From positions 1-22,086 of the forward strand of contig JAFVRI010000193.1 in assembly GCA_017504335.1 (NCBI GenBank): a DNA stretch of 22,086 bases, read 5' to 3'. This DNA is from Clostridia bacterium. Its GTDB lineage: Bacteria > Bacillota > Clostridia > Oscillospirales > CAG-272. The notes below the pieces were generated by a model. The model saw nothing but the letters and a program-made list of their open reading frames with translations. It did not search any database and had not been told where the DNA came from. How positions within the stretch are numbered: position 1 is the first letter of the stretch; the number at the start of each line of letters is the position of its first letter. The translations under genes and the position numbers were made by a program. Of the stretch, positions 7,595 to 15,034 are shown piece by piece.

Positions 7595-8501
7595 CCGCAT
7601 CCCTCCACTCCGTGATTTCATACACATAATCCATGGCATCGCATCTTCGGTGGATTCCAACGTATGCCTCAAAAATCTTTGCCTCATGCAATCGCAAAAG
7701 GCGATCACTCCGAAGCATTCCCACAAGATCACATCCGTGTGCGGTAGCAAGAAACGGCACACCGCCGTGGGCATTCTTCAGAATCGACTCCGCCTCCGCC
7801 GCCTCTCCGATCTCGTCGCAAACAATCAGCCGAGGATTCATGGTCCGCAAAGCAATTTCAAATCCCAATGCTCGCGGATACCCCGTCAGAACATCCAAGG
7901 AAAGTCGAGGATCCTCAAGACGTGGAAACAGCTCTCCACGGCTATCCACCACCGCCACACTCCATGCATCGTTTCCTGATGCCATAGATGCCGCCACACC
8001 TCGTAACAGCGTAGTCTTTCCCTCCCCCGGAGGGGCATAAATCAGAAGTCCCCCCCGACCTTCTCGCAGTCTGCGGCAAAGCACCTCTCCCACGGGAAGA
8101 ATGCCGCAAGGAAGGCGAATGTTCAAACCGTCAATGTCATATACCCCTACGATCCGTTCCCCCTCCACTGAAGCCCGTCCGCAAATTCCTACGCGGACCC
8201 CATCCGCAAGAGTGAGATATCCCTTAGCAATCGATTCCCGATAGGCATACACCGATCCCTTGCAAAGCCTCAGCACAAGCTCGTCCGTTTCGGAGCGGCT
8301 CGGCACATAAGAAAGCACCACTGTTCCCAACGAGGTAACAAGGCAAGTTTGCCGTCCGCACCGAACACGAAGCTCCTCGATTCTTCCGAGATGAGGACAA
8401 GTCCGTGTCAAATCCTCTCTAAGCGAGGTCGGCAAAAGTGCCCAAAGTGCTTGGGGAATCCCCCAAGTGCTTCCCGTTTTGTTTCGGATCCATGTTGCCA
8501 T
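7551..8501 (-). CDS. spoIIIAA: Stage III sporulation protein AA, secretion-type ATPase
   Basis: Cytoplasmic mother-cell ATPase thought to power or assemble the SpoIIIA channel; it is related to secretion ATPases. The 316 residues match the family (about 307). The Walker A motif APPGEGKTT is at 156-164, followed by VAVVDSRGEL and a Walker B-like RLIVCDEIG. ATAHG lies further on. The N-terminal domain has the expected GLNIRLPCGI region. The ATG at 8501 has GGAGG 6 bases upstream. It is the first gene of an eight-gene operon and a sigma-E-like promoter is visible 30-58 bp upstream. Confidence 0.95.
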   Translation of the reverse strand: MATWIRNKTGSTWGIPQALWALLPTSLREDLTRTCPHLGRIEELRVRCGRQTCLVTSLGTVVLSYVPSRSETDELVLRLCKGSVYAYRESIAKGYLTLADGVRVGICGRASVEGERIVGVYDIDGLNIRLPCGILPVGEVLCRRLREGRGGLLIYAPPGEGKTTLLRGVAASMASGNDAWSVAVVDSRGELFPRLEDPRLSLDVLTGYPRALGFEIALRTMNPRLIVCDEIGEAAEAESILKNAHGGVPFLATAHGCDLVGMLRSDRLLRLHEAKIFEAYVGIHRRCDAMDYVYEITEWRDADGLLANERLSVASS

Positions 8502-8530
8502 ACATCTCCTCCATCTTGATTTACTGGTAT

Positions 8531-8559
8531 ACTCTATTCACCTGCCTGTCCGAATATTC
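8531..8559 (-). promoter_or_regulatory. Probable sigma-E promoter of the spoIIIA operon
   Basis: Read on the minus strand, GAATATT (8559-8553) is followed after 14 bp by AATAGAGT (8538-8531). This resembles the sigma-E consensus (-35 like GMATATT, -10 like CATACAnT) with the normal spacing. In B. subtilis the operon is sigma-E dependent, which supports the call. Confidence 0.6.
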
Positions 8560-8571
8560 CCGACCGCGGAA

Positions 8572-8597
8572 AATGTACGACATTCCTCTACGACATT
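8572..8597. repeat. Short palindrome and direct repeat in the divergent control region
   Basis: AATGT-ACG-ACATT (8572-8584) is a perfect palindrome. TACGACATT (8576-8584) recurs at 8589-8597, a 13-bp period. It lies between the divergent spoIIIAA and 8741 genes and could be an operator, but nothing identifies a regulator. Confidence 0.45.
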
Positions 8598-8665
8598 TTA
8601 TCGGATTATTCTTTCATTTTTGTAGGCAATTAACTATTTGTTCACAGTTTTTTTGTGGAAATCCC

Positions 8666-8694
8666 TTGCATTGACAGAAATTTCATGCTACAAT
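8666..8694 (+). promoter_or_regulatory. Sigma-A promoter for the surface-protein gene at 8741
   Basis: TTGCAT (8666-8671) and TACAAT (8689-8694) are 17 bp apart; transcription would begin near 8701. A TTGACA at 8671-8676 is closer to consensus but lies only 12 bp from this -10 box. Confidence 0.6.
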
Positions 8695-8740
8695 AAATAT
8701 GTATAAAATCTGTTTAATTTGACAAAAACGGAGGATGCTT

Positions 8741-10408
8741 ATGTCACCCAATCAAAATACCCGCCCCTCTCATACGGGAAGAGGCAACCAAGGGCAGTAC
8801 GGATCGGACGAAACCCGTGATTTCCAGTCCTTTGAGCATGGCAGCGGACGCGGAGATCTTTCGTCCCGCACACGAGGAAAATCTTCTCGCAAGCGCAAAA
8901 AAAGAAAGCCTCTGACCAAAAAGCAGAAGCTGATTCTTTTGATTGCCGGCGGAGCCTTGGCGCTGATTCTGATTGTAACGGTCATTATTCTGATCGTAAC
9001 CGCCAGCAACGATATCACCCATGAGGATATCAGCTATCTCCTCTACTCCGATTCCAAGGGCAAATATCACATCATGGTCAACGGCGAAGAGGTGGATCAC
9101 GATTTTTACGGTGAGGCGGAGTTGATCCCCTCGAAGGACCGCTCCTTTGCCTATGTGCTGGACCGCACCGCAGACGGCATTCGCGTCTATGTGCTGGAGG
9201 ACGAGGATCTGAACCGAGTTACCCCCAAGCCCATTGAGGATATCATTGCTCTGGCAGAGCTCGCCCCCGGAGTGATTTACCTGGAGGGCAATTCCTACAT
9301 GTTCTTCTCCGAGGATGCAGGAGAGCATTCGCTGGCAAAGAAGAACGAGCAAAAGCCAAGAGATTTCATGATCTCGGGAGATGCCTCGACCGTCATATAT
9401 TCGGCAACCGATACTTCCAATAACAAGGAATATCTCTACATGTTCCGTAACAAGACCCATCAACGCACCGTAGCGAACCTGTCGCCCTTTGCCGTATCCA
9501 ATTACGGCGATTACATTTATGCGTCCGGCTTTGTGAAGGGTGTCAAATCACTGATCTGCATCAACCCCGAGGATACCAACGATCGCAACAACGTGACCAA
9601 CTCCGCAGCGTTGAACGATAGCCTTGCTCCTCACCTGAATGTGGAAGGCAATGAAATCATCTACTATCTGGATGACGGCAGAACCATGCTTTACGAGGCC
9701 GAGGACAATGATAATTACGAGATTGCCAGAGCAACTCTGATTCCTGTCATCGTCGACCCCGAGGTGGTCGTCGCAGAAACCTTCAGCGAATCTTATCTGA
9801 TGGGCGAAAACCAAAGTGATACCAAGAACCCCCATGTAACCTACTACATCAACGACGATTACGAAGGTGAAAAGATCGCCAACTTCCACGGAAAGTTCTC
9901 CACCGACGGCGACTCCTTCTACTACATCAACCAAGGAAAAGCCCTCATTCATATGGATCTGACCGACAGTGACCGTCCCACCACTCAAACCAATCTGGAG
10001 GATGTGGTAGACTTTGTCATTACCGAGAAGAACAATGTGTATTCCATCAATGACAACCATAAGCTTTATTTCTACAAGGCTTCCTCCGGAAAGATCACCT
10101 CGATCTCCTGGTCCGCAACCGACATCAATTTCTATGACTACGCCAACACCCTGTTCTTTGCGGAAAAGGAATCCGAGAATGTGAATGTATGGAGCTCGGA
10201 GGAGGGCTCCAATCAGGAAAAGGTGAAAATGGATAAGATCCAGATTTCCCGTGTTCCCTCCTTCTCTCATCCCCACAGCAAACGTTGCTACGTTTATTAT
10301 CAGGATCCCTCCACCAAGAGCTGGCATCTGTTCTATACCAAGAACGGCAGCTCCTATAACCTGATCGACGACCGCTGCACCGCCGTCTATCCCGATGGTG
10401 TGAAATAA
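8741..10408 (+). CDS. Membrane-anchored extracellular protein of unknown function
   Basis: I do not recognise a characterised family. The 555-residue protein has a hydrophilic Gly/Arg/Ser-rich N-terminus (1-48), a very basic stretch (about 48-63, RKRKKRKPLTKKQK) and one long hydrophobic segment (about 64-88). By the positive-inside rule it is a single-pass protein with about 465 residues outside. The outer part has recurring short beta-type blocks with aromatic residues (SYLLYSDSKGKYHIMVNG, NEIIYYLDDGRTMLYEA, GDSFYYINQGKALIHM, NNVYSINDNHKLYFYKA), which resemble beta-propeller/WD40-like blades or DUF5050-type proteins; this is inference. ATG 8741 is chosen because GGAGG lies 6 bases upstream; the ATG at 8735 abuts it. 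It is divergent from spoIIIA, but a sporulation role is not shown. Confidence 0.8.
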   Translation: MSPNQNTRPSHTGRGNQGQYGSDETRDFQSFEHGSGRGDLSSRTRGKSSRKRKKRKPLTKKQKLILLIAGGALALILIVTVIILIVTASNDITHEDISYLLYSDSKGKYHIMVNGEEVDHDFYGEAELIPSKDRSFAYVLDRTADGIRVYVLEDEDLNRVTPKPIEDIIALAELAPGVIYLEGNSYMFFSEDAGEHSLAKKNEQKPRDFMISGDASTVIYSATDTSNNKEYLYMFRNKTHQRTVANLSPFAVSNYGDYIYASGFVKGVKSLICINPEDTNDRNNVTNSAALNDSLAPHLNVEGNEIIYYLDDGRTMLYEAEDNDNYEIARATLIPVIVDPEVVVAETFSESYLMGENQSDTKNPHVTYYINDDYEGEKIANFHGKFSTDGDSFYYINQGKALIHMDLTDSDRPTTQTNLEDVVDFVITEKNNVYSINDNHKLYFYKASSGKITSISWSATDINFYDYANTLFFAEKESENVNVWSSEEGSNQEKVKMDKIQISRVPSFSHPHSKRCYVYYQDPSTKSWHLFYTKNGSSYNLIDDRCTAVYPDGVK

Positions 10409-10580
10409 AGGACGCGAGGACGCGATTTGTCGCTTTTTGAAAAAAGCTCCGCAAAAACTTTCATACAAAATATGTTTTATTTTATTCACGTTCCTCGTCT
10501 TTTTGTAACGTGTAAACGTGTGTTCTTTCTCTATGGTAGAAATCCGTGGACGGCTGCTACGCCACCACGGATTTCTTTTT
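10409..10580 (+). repeat. Stop-linked repeat element, copy A
   Basis: It begins on the base after the TAA of the 8741 gene. The order is: two AGGACGCG units (10409-10424), ATTT, hairpin I (GCTTTTT/AAAAAGC at 10432-10447), the block GCAAAAACTTTCATACAAA (10451-10469), a divergent linker ending in TTCTTTCTCTATGGTA, and hairpin II with a T-tract (10539-10580). The same order occurs in three further copies in this window. I know no named family for it. Confidence 0.8.
10539..10580 (+). terminator. Terminator hairpin of repeat copy A
   Basis: GAAATCCGTGG (10539-10549) pairs with CCACGGATTTC (10565-10575) across a 15-base loop, followed by TTTTT. It would terminate the 8741 gene. Its stem bases differ from the other copies in a pairing-preserving way. 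Confidence 0.8.
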
Positions 10581-10582
10581 CT

Positions 10583-10636
10583 AAAAAAAAGAAAACCATC
10601 GGTAGCGTGCGTAAGCAACGCGGTCCGATGGTTTTC
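10583..10636 (-). terminator. Terminator hairpin of repeat copy A-prime
   Basis: On the minus strand GAAAACCATCGG (10636-10625) pairs with CCGATGGTTTTC (10602-10591), followed by eight T (10590-10583). It would terminate the dehydrogenase gene at 10792-11808. Confidence 0.8.
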
Positions 10637-10791
10637 CTCCTTAGAGAAAGAACAATGCCGTTTTATAAAAATGGTGACGAGGAGAATGCACGAGGGTCAA
10701 AAATAATTTGTACGAAAGGTTTTGCGCCGCTTTTCCAAAAGCGGCAAATCGCGTCCTCCGCGTCCTCGCGTCCCCGTGTCCTTCGTTTCCC
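10583..10791 (-). repeat. Stop-linked repeat element, copy A-prime (inverted)
   Basis: It starts right after the TAA of the minus-strand dehydrogenase gene. On the minus strand the order is: about four GGACGCG-like units plus degenerate ones (10791-10750), ATTTGCCGC, a stronger hairpin I (GCCGCTTTT/AAAAGCGGC, 10726-10745), the block GCAAAACCTTTCGTACAAA, a linker with CTCCTCGTCA and GTTCTTTCTCTAAGG, and hairpin II plus T8. Together with copy A it fills the whole 383-bp gap between the two convergent genes as a head-to-head inverted pair. Confidence 0.8.
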
Positions 10792-11808
10792 TTAGAAATT
10801 ATAATCGGGCTTTACGGGAACACCGGTAGTGGAGGATTCCACGATCGCCATACAAGCGGCAACGGTCTTTGCGCCCTGAACAGCATCCATTTCCACGGGC
10901 GTGTCGTTAATCAAGTGATCGGCGAACACCTCAAACTCACCCAGCGTATTGTGGTGATTGATCTCGATCGGGATGATCTCGGGCTCCTTCTTTACGGTAA
11001 TGCCGTCCTCTTCCACGGTGAAGAGCTGCATGGTATCGGACTTGTTGTCACAAATGATGGTTCCCTTGGTACCGTAAAGCAAGGTGCGCATGGTGTAATT
11101 TCTCTTGCATCCGGTAGAAACGAACACCTTACCGATGACGTTGTTGGGGAATTTCAATACCGAAATGGTTGCATCGTTGTAATCGCACATGGGAAGCAGC
11201 TTGTGGGTGCCGTAAGCGAATACTTCCTCGGGGTCACCTGCAAACCAACGGAGCAGGTCAACCGCATGGCATCCGCCGCCGACTACGCCGTGACGGTTGG
11301 GGTCACGTCTCCAGCCGTGCATGATCCAGTGGTAGTCGTGCGCGTACTCGGACTCTACGTAGTAAAGCTCACCGATGGCACCTGCATCGAGAAGCTCCTT
11401 TGCCTTGATGAAAGCGGGGGTGAAGTGGCAGATCTGACCCACCATGAACTTCTTGTCTGCCTTCTTGGCAGCCGCAACGATCGCCTTTACGTCCTCCAGA
11501 GTAATTGCCAGAGGCTTCTCGCAGAGCACGTGCTTGCCTGCCGCCAGAAAATCCTCGGTCATGGGACGGTGCAACTGGTCGGGGGTTACGAGAACCGCTA
11601 CGTTGATCTCGGGATTGTTCACCAGATCCTTATAATCGGTAAAACGCTTTTCCTTGGGAATTCCGTTTTCATCACCGATCTTATGGAGAGTCTCCTCGTT
11701 GACGTCGCAGATCGCACCGATGTTGATACCTGCCTTGACCATGCCTTCTACGTGATGTCTGCCCATAGACAGACCGACGATACCGACAACCAAATCTTCT
11801 CTTTTCAT
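10792..11808 (-). CDS. Gfo/Idh/MocA-family NAD(P)-dependent oxidoreductase
   Basis: The family oxidises or reduces sugars, inositols and related polyols with NAD(P). The 338-residue protein has an N-terminal Rossmann fold (VGIVGLSMGRHHVEGM at 8-23) and the family EKP motif (CEKPLA, E97-K98-P99). The C-terminal substrate domain carries GGGCHAVDLLRWF, whose His and Asp fit the usual active-site G-x-x-H-x-x-D motif. No signal peptide is seen. The ATG at 11808 has AGGA 8 bases upstream. It is divergent from an AraC-type regulator gene and near the xylose genes, so a pentose or plant-sugar substrate is plausible but not shown. The substrate cannot be read from sequence. Confidence 0.93.
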   Translation of the reverse strand: MKREDLVVGIVGLSMGRHHVEGMVKAGINIGAICDVNEETLHKIGDENGIPKEKRFTDYKDLVNNPEINVAVLVTPDQLHRPMTEDFLAAGKHVLCEKPLAITLEDVKAIVAAAKKADKKFMVGQICHFTPAFIKAKELLDAGAIGELYYVESEYAHDYHWIMHGWRRDPNRHGVVGGGCHAVDLLRWFAGDPEEVFAYGTHKLLPMCDYNDATISVLKFPNNVIGKVFVSTGCKRNYTMRTLLYGTKGTIICDNKSDTMQLFTVEEDGITVKKEPEIIPIEINHHNTLGEFEVFADHLINDTPVEMDAVQGAKTVAACMAIVESSTTGVPVKPDYNF

Positions 11809-11830
11809 GATGTTTGTCCTTCATATACGT

Positions 11831-11858
11831 TTTATGTTTTTTGATTCCCGCTTGACAA
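11831..11858 (-). promoter_or_regulatory. Possible promoter for the oxidoreductase gene
   Basis: On the minus strand TTGTCA (11858-11853) and CATAAA (11836-11831) are separated by 16 bp. The -35 box lies on the same bases as the divergent plus-strand -35 box, so the two promoters would compete. Confidence 0.35.
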
Positions 11859-11864
11859 ATCAAG
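11851..11864. promoter_or_regulatory. Palindrome over the divergent -35 region, possible operator
   Basis: CTTGA-CAAA-TCAAG is a perfect 5-bp inverted repeat. It covers the -35 box of the regulator promoter and the candidate -35 box of the oxidoreductase promoter. A protein bound here could control both genes; no direct evidence names it. Confidence 0.4.
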
Positions 11865-11880
11865 CATTTGTGTCTATAAT
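11852..11880 (+). promoter_or_regulatory. Consensus sigma-A promoter of the AraC-type regulator at 11972
   Basis: TTGACA (11852-11857) and TATAAT (11875-11880) are exactly 17 bp apart. Transcription would start near 11887, giving an 85-base leader and excluding any start codon further upstream. Confidence 0.8.
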
Positions 11881-11971
11881 TATTATAAAGAGATTTTCTT
11901 TGAAAGTCAATGCAAAATCCGTCAGTTTTTTTATACATTTGAGCCCTCTTCGGGCAAGGAAGGTGATCGCT

Positions 11972-12904
11972 TTGAGCCAAGGCTTCTCAGGAAAAGAGAC
12001 CTACAATAAAATAGAAAATGCCAAGACCTTCGACATTCGCGCCCTTAGCACGGCATATCACTTCCCTTTCAAACCGAGCTTTGAGCCCTGCTTTGAGGTG
12101 TATGATTTTTCCCAGATCATTTTCGTGACCTCGGGCACGGCGATCTATACCACCGAAGAGGCGGAGTACGAGGTTCGCCCCGGCATGATGTTCTACCGTC
12201 CTGCGGGAAAGAGATCCATGTACCGATGGGAGACCGAGCAGGCATCCTTTGCGCTCATCAGCTTTGTCTGCCCCTCGGAGGCAATGAAGACCTTTGAAGG
12301 AAAGCCTTTTCTTCTTTGCGAGGAGGAACGTGCGACACTTCTCGATCTAATGCGGACGGCAGCAAGGATCTGCGAGCCTGTCAAGCGAACCGAAGGGATT
12401 CGTGGGATGCGTCTTCGCTCCGACGTACCGTCGGTGGTCCTCAATTTCGTGTATGCGTCCTTGGAGCGATTCCTCATTATGGTCTATTGCCGCCTACACC
12501 GCATTGAGCTTTTGGTGGATGAATCCCAGAAGGTCAATCGCCACATGGATGACGTGGGGCTCATCAACGACTTGAAGCGTTATCTGTCCGAGAACCTTTC
12601 TCTGTCGCTGACCGTTGCCTCGATCGCCGAGCATTTTCTCATCAGCCAGACTGCCCTCAAGCAGAAATTCCGCAAGGAAACGGGGCAAGGGGTCATGGAA
12701 TACTTCACCTTTTTGAAAATTCAAAAAGCAAAGCAGATGATCAGCAGCTCTTCCAAAAGCTTTACCGAAATTTCCGAAGAGCTTGGCTTTTCCTCGGTCA
12801 ATTATTTTTCCAAGGTGTTCAAAAAGGAGGTGGGCATGACTCCCACCGAATACAGCAAATACGCCTCCAAGCGTCGGCTTCTTGCTGAGGTCGAGGATGC
12901 GTAG
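11972..12904 (+). CDS. AraC-family transcriptional regulator
   Basis: A 310-residue regulator with an N-terminal cupin-like sensing region (about 20-110, including EVRPGMMFYRPAGK) and a C-terminal double helix-turn-helix domain (199-299: LTVASIAEHFLISQTALKQK, then FTEISEELGFSSVNYFSKVF and the family ending GMTPTEYSKYA). I place the start at TTG 11972: AAGGAAGGTGATC just upstream is almost the full complement of the 16S rRNA 3' end, and there is no in-frame ATG between the promoter and residue 72. The frame remains open upstream to 11807, but that lies before the promoter. It probably controls the divergent oxidoreductase gene. The last codons (Glu-Asp-Ala-stop) are made by repeat units of element copy B. 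Confidence 0.9.
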   Translation: MSQGFSGKETYNKIENAKTFDIRALSTAYHFPFKPSFEPCFEVYDFSQIIFVTSGTAIYTTEEAEYEVRPGMMFYRPAGKRSMYRWETEQASFALISFVCPSEAMKTFEGKPFLLCEEERATLLDLMRTAARICEPVKRTEGIRGMRLRSDVPSVVLNFVYASLERFLIMVYCRLHRIELLVDESQKVNRHMDDVGLINDLKRYLSENLSLSLTVASIAEHFLISQTALKQKFRKETGQGVMEYFTFLKIQKAKQMISSSSKSFTEISEELGFSSVNYFSKVFKKEVGMTPTEYSKYASKRRLLAEVEDA

Positions 12905-13084
12905 GATGCGTAGGATGCGATTTACGCTTTTTGAAAAAAGCTTAGCAAAAACTTTGATACAAATTGTAGATAGACGGAACATAGATTCCTCGTCATTGTG
13001 ACAGGGAAAAATGATTGTTTTTCCTCTAAGGAAGAAATCCTTCGGACTGCGAAGCTTCGCACGCAACCGAAGGATTTCTTTTTT
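12893..13084 (+). repeat. Stop-linked repeat element, copy B
   Basis: Three 9-bp units (GAGGATGCG at 12893, TAGGATGCG at 12902 and 12911) begin inside the AraC-type gene; the second supplies its TAG stop. Then follow ATTTACGC, hairpin I (GCTTTTTGAAAAAAGC), the block GCAAAAACTTTGATACAAA (12945-12963), a linker with GATTCCTCGTCATTGTGA and CCTCTAAGG, and hairpin II with a T-tract. Copies B and C share most of their linker. Confidence 0.8.
13034..13084 (+). terminator. Terminator hairpin of repeat copy B
   Basis: GAAATCCTTCGG (13034-13045) pairs with CCGAAGGATTTC (13067-13078), followed by six T. The loop holds a second palindrome, TGCGAAGCTTCGCA. The T-tract overlaps the stop codon of the convergent GH120 gene (13083-13085). 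Confidence 0.8.
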
Positions 13085-15020
13085 ATTGTTTCCAAACCTT
13101 GATGGTTTGCTTGCCTGCCGTCAACTCGGCAAAGGGACCGGGGATCACGGCACTCTTGCGGGTGTTACCAAGAAGATCTTTGGTGAAATCCACGGGCGTT
13201 CCGTCGGGATTCTCATAAGGCTCCTCGGTAAATACGGGTACCCCCAAACGCTCGGTGGTAACAGGTTCACAGGAAGCAAAGACTACCGCCTCGGGAACAT
13301 TGATCGTCAAAATCCACTCCCCGTCCTTCTCCTCCACCTCGGCACTCATTCCATCAGCAAAAATGGGTTTTTTTTCGGCGCGGAAGGCGGACGCATATCC
13401 CGAATAAGCATTTTCCTCCACCCACATTGCCTGCCAGTGACGATTATCATTGTGAAATTCGCCTGCCGTCATCTTTGCGTAGTAATCCTCGGGAGGAATA
13501 AAATCATTGTAGGACGCACTCATCGGATTCCAGGCTTGGGTTGAGGATGGATACATTCCCAACATAAGGTTGTTCATGATTCGGTTATCCCCGCCAAAGA
13601 GCTTGCTCACTCCCAACACCTGCGTGCTGTGGGGGAAATGGTAGGGCGTTTCACGCTCCAGTATTTTGCGCTGGTTGGAATTGCCCGCAATGACATTGTG
13701 AACCAGCGCCGTTCCTTGGGCGTGATCCTCCAAATTCTTTTCCGATAGGAAGAGATTGTTGTCAACCAGACAGGGACCGTGAGTCACCTCTACGTAAAGA
13801 TCCCTATCATTGTGATGATAAATGTTTTTCGTCACACGGGTTCCCTGTGCCTGCCAATCCAACCACGTACCACGGGTACAGTTGTGAATGTTGTTGTTTT
13901 CAATCACCACGTCAATGGCGGCGTGGAGCTTGATTCCCCCGATCTCGTGACCGAAAAACTCGTGCTTAACGGCAATGTTGTAGATCTCATTGTGCTCAAT
14001 ACGGGAAAAGATACAGCCAAGATGTCCCACCACGCCGTTCTGTCCGCAATCGTGCAAACGGTTGTTGCGGATGATATGAGAGCCGATGGTTTCCTTGTTC
14101 CAATTGGCATGCACCAACGCACGGAACACCGCCTCGGTCTGATAATAGTGGGAGTATTTTTGGTGAAAACAAGTCCAATCATTGTCCCCCGTGGATGCCT
14201 CCTTGCCGATGCTGATGGCAGAGCACTTGGCATCGTGCATATCGTTGTCCTCAATGATCCAGCCCTTTGCCCAGTTGGGGCCAACCATACCGATCTGATT
14301 GGCAGTAGGCGGCGTAAAGGGGCAGGCGGCATGGGCAATTTCAAAGCCGCGAAGGGTGATGTAATTCAGGTAATTCTTCGTGGGATAGAAGCAACACTTG
14401 CGTACGTTGATCTCCACGGTATTTTCGTTGGGATCAAACTCTTGGAAGTTACAAAAAATCGTCGTGGTGTCTTCACTCACCTCGGCAAACCAACGGTAGA
14501 TCGTTTGCTCGGGTCGGAGAATCGGCTCAATGGTTACGCCGAGCCCAACCTGCCAACCGTCATAACGGGTAGAGGCGGTGTAGAGATCTTCCATGGAAAT
14601 CGCCTCATACATGGAAACACCGTTAAGATAGACATCTCCCAGGTGTACGTAATATCCGTTTTTTGTTTCGGTTGGATTTACAATCCAGTCACCGTTTACC
14701 CTTTCAAAATAAGGGTTCCAATCTCCGAACATGGTGTTGGGAAGGGTCTTTTTCCAAACGGTTCCCTCCACTCTCTCCCAATCGGTGACGATCTCGGAGC
14801 CTTTAATGATGGGATGTTCCCCGGGAGCGGCTTCGTACACGATTCGGTTGTTTTCCGTACCGCCGTTCTCAGGTTTCACCCACTCGCGGTAGGTTCCCTC
14901 ATGAACACGGACGGTATCCCCCGCAAGGGCGATCTGCGCCGCATGATTGATGGTACGGAACGGAGCTTCAGCCGTTCCCATGTTGTTGTCATTTCCGTAA
15001 ATGGATACGTGATAAATCAT
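13083..15020 (-). CDS. GH120 beta-xylosidase, right-handed beta-helix
   Basis: Hydrolyses xylo-oligosaccharides to xylose. The sequence closely resembles, from memory, the GH120 enzyme XylC of Thermoanaerobacterium saccharolyticum over its whole length. Shared stretches include YREWVKP near residue 44, GDVYLNG, VEINVR, GPNWAKGWIIED, HDAKCSAISIGKEA, HDCGQN and GIKLHAAIDV. The catalytic pair of that enzyme (Asp382 nucleophile, Glu405 acid/base) corresponds to D388 in WLDWQAQGTRV and E411 in YVEVTHGP, with the same 23-residue spacing. There is no signal peptide, so it acts in the cytoplasm. ATG 15020 (645 residues) follows AAGGAG by 7 bases; an in-frame ATG at 15038 lies before that site. It is the third gene of an operon, 14 bp after xylB. 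Confidence 0.92.
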   Translation of the reverse strand: MIYHVSIYGNDNNMGTAEAPFRTINHAAQIALAGDTVRVHEGTYREWVKPENGGTENNRIVYEAAPGEHPIIKGSEIVTDWERVEGTVWKKTLPNTMFGDWNPYFERVNGDWIVNPTETKNGYYVHLGDVYLNGVSMYEAISMEDLYTASTRYDGWQVGLGVTIEPILRPEQTIYRWFAEVSEDTTTIFCNFQEFDPNENTVEINVRKCCFYPTKNYLNYITLRGFEIAHAACPFTPPTANQIGMVGPNWAKGWIIEDNDMHDAKCSAISIGKEASTGDNDWTCFHQKYSHYYQTEAVFRALVHANWNKETIGSHIIRNNRLHDCGQNGVVGHLGCIFSRIEHNEIYNIAVKHEFFGHEIGGIKLHAAIDVVIENNNIHNCTRGTWLDWQAQGTRVTKNIYHHNDRDLYVEVTHGPCLVDNNLFLSEKNLEDHAQGTALVHNVIAGNSNQRKILERETPYHFPHSTQVLGVSKLFGGDNRIMNNLMLGMYPSSTQAWNPMSASYNDFIPPEDYYAKMTAGEFHNDNRHWQAMWVEENAYSGYASAFRAEKKPIFADGMSAEVEEKDGEWILTINVPEAVVFASCEPVTTERLGVPVFTEEPYENPDGTPVDFTKDLLGNTRKSAVIPGPFAELTAGKQTIKVWKQ

Positions 15021-15034
15021 CTTGTTTCTCCTTT

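Noticed and set aside
10708..11844. Long plus-strand frame opposite the Gfo/Idh/MocA gene
   Set aside because: It is the antisense of a well-supported dehydrogenase and runs through a repeat element; its sequence shows no known motif.
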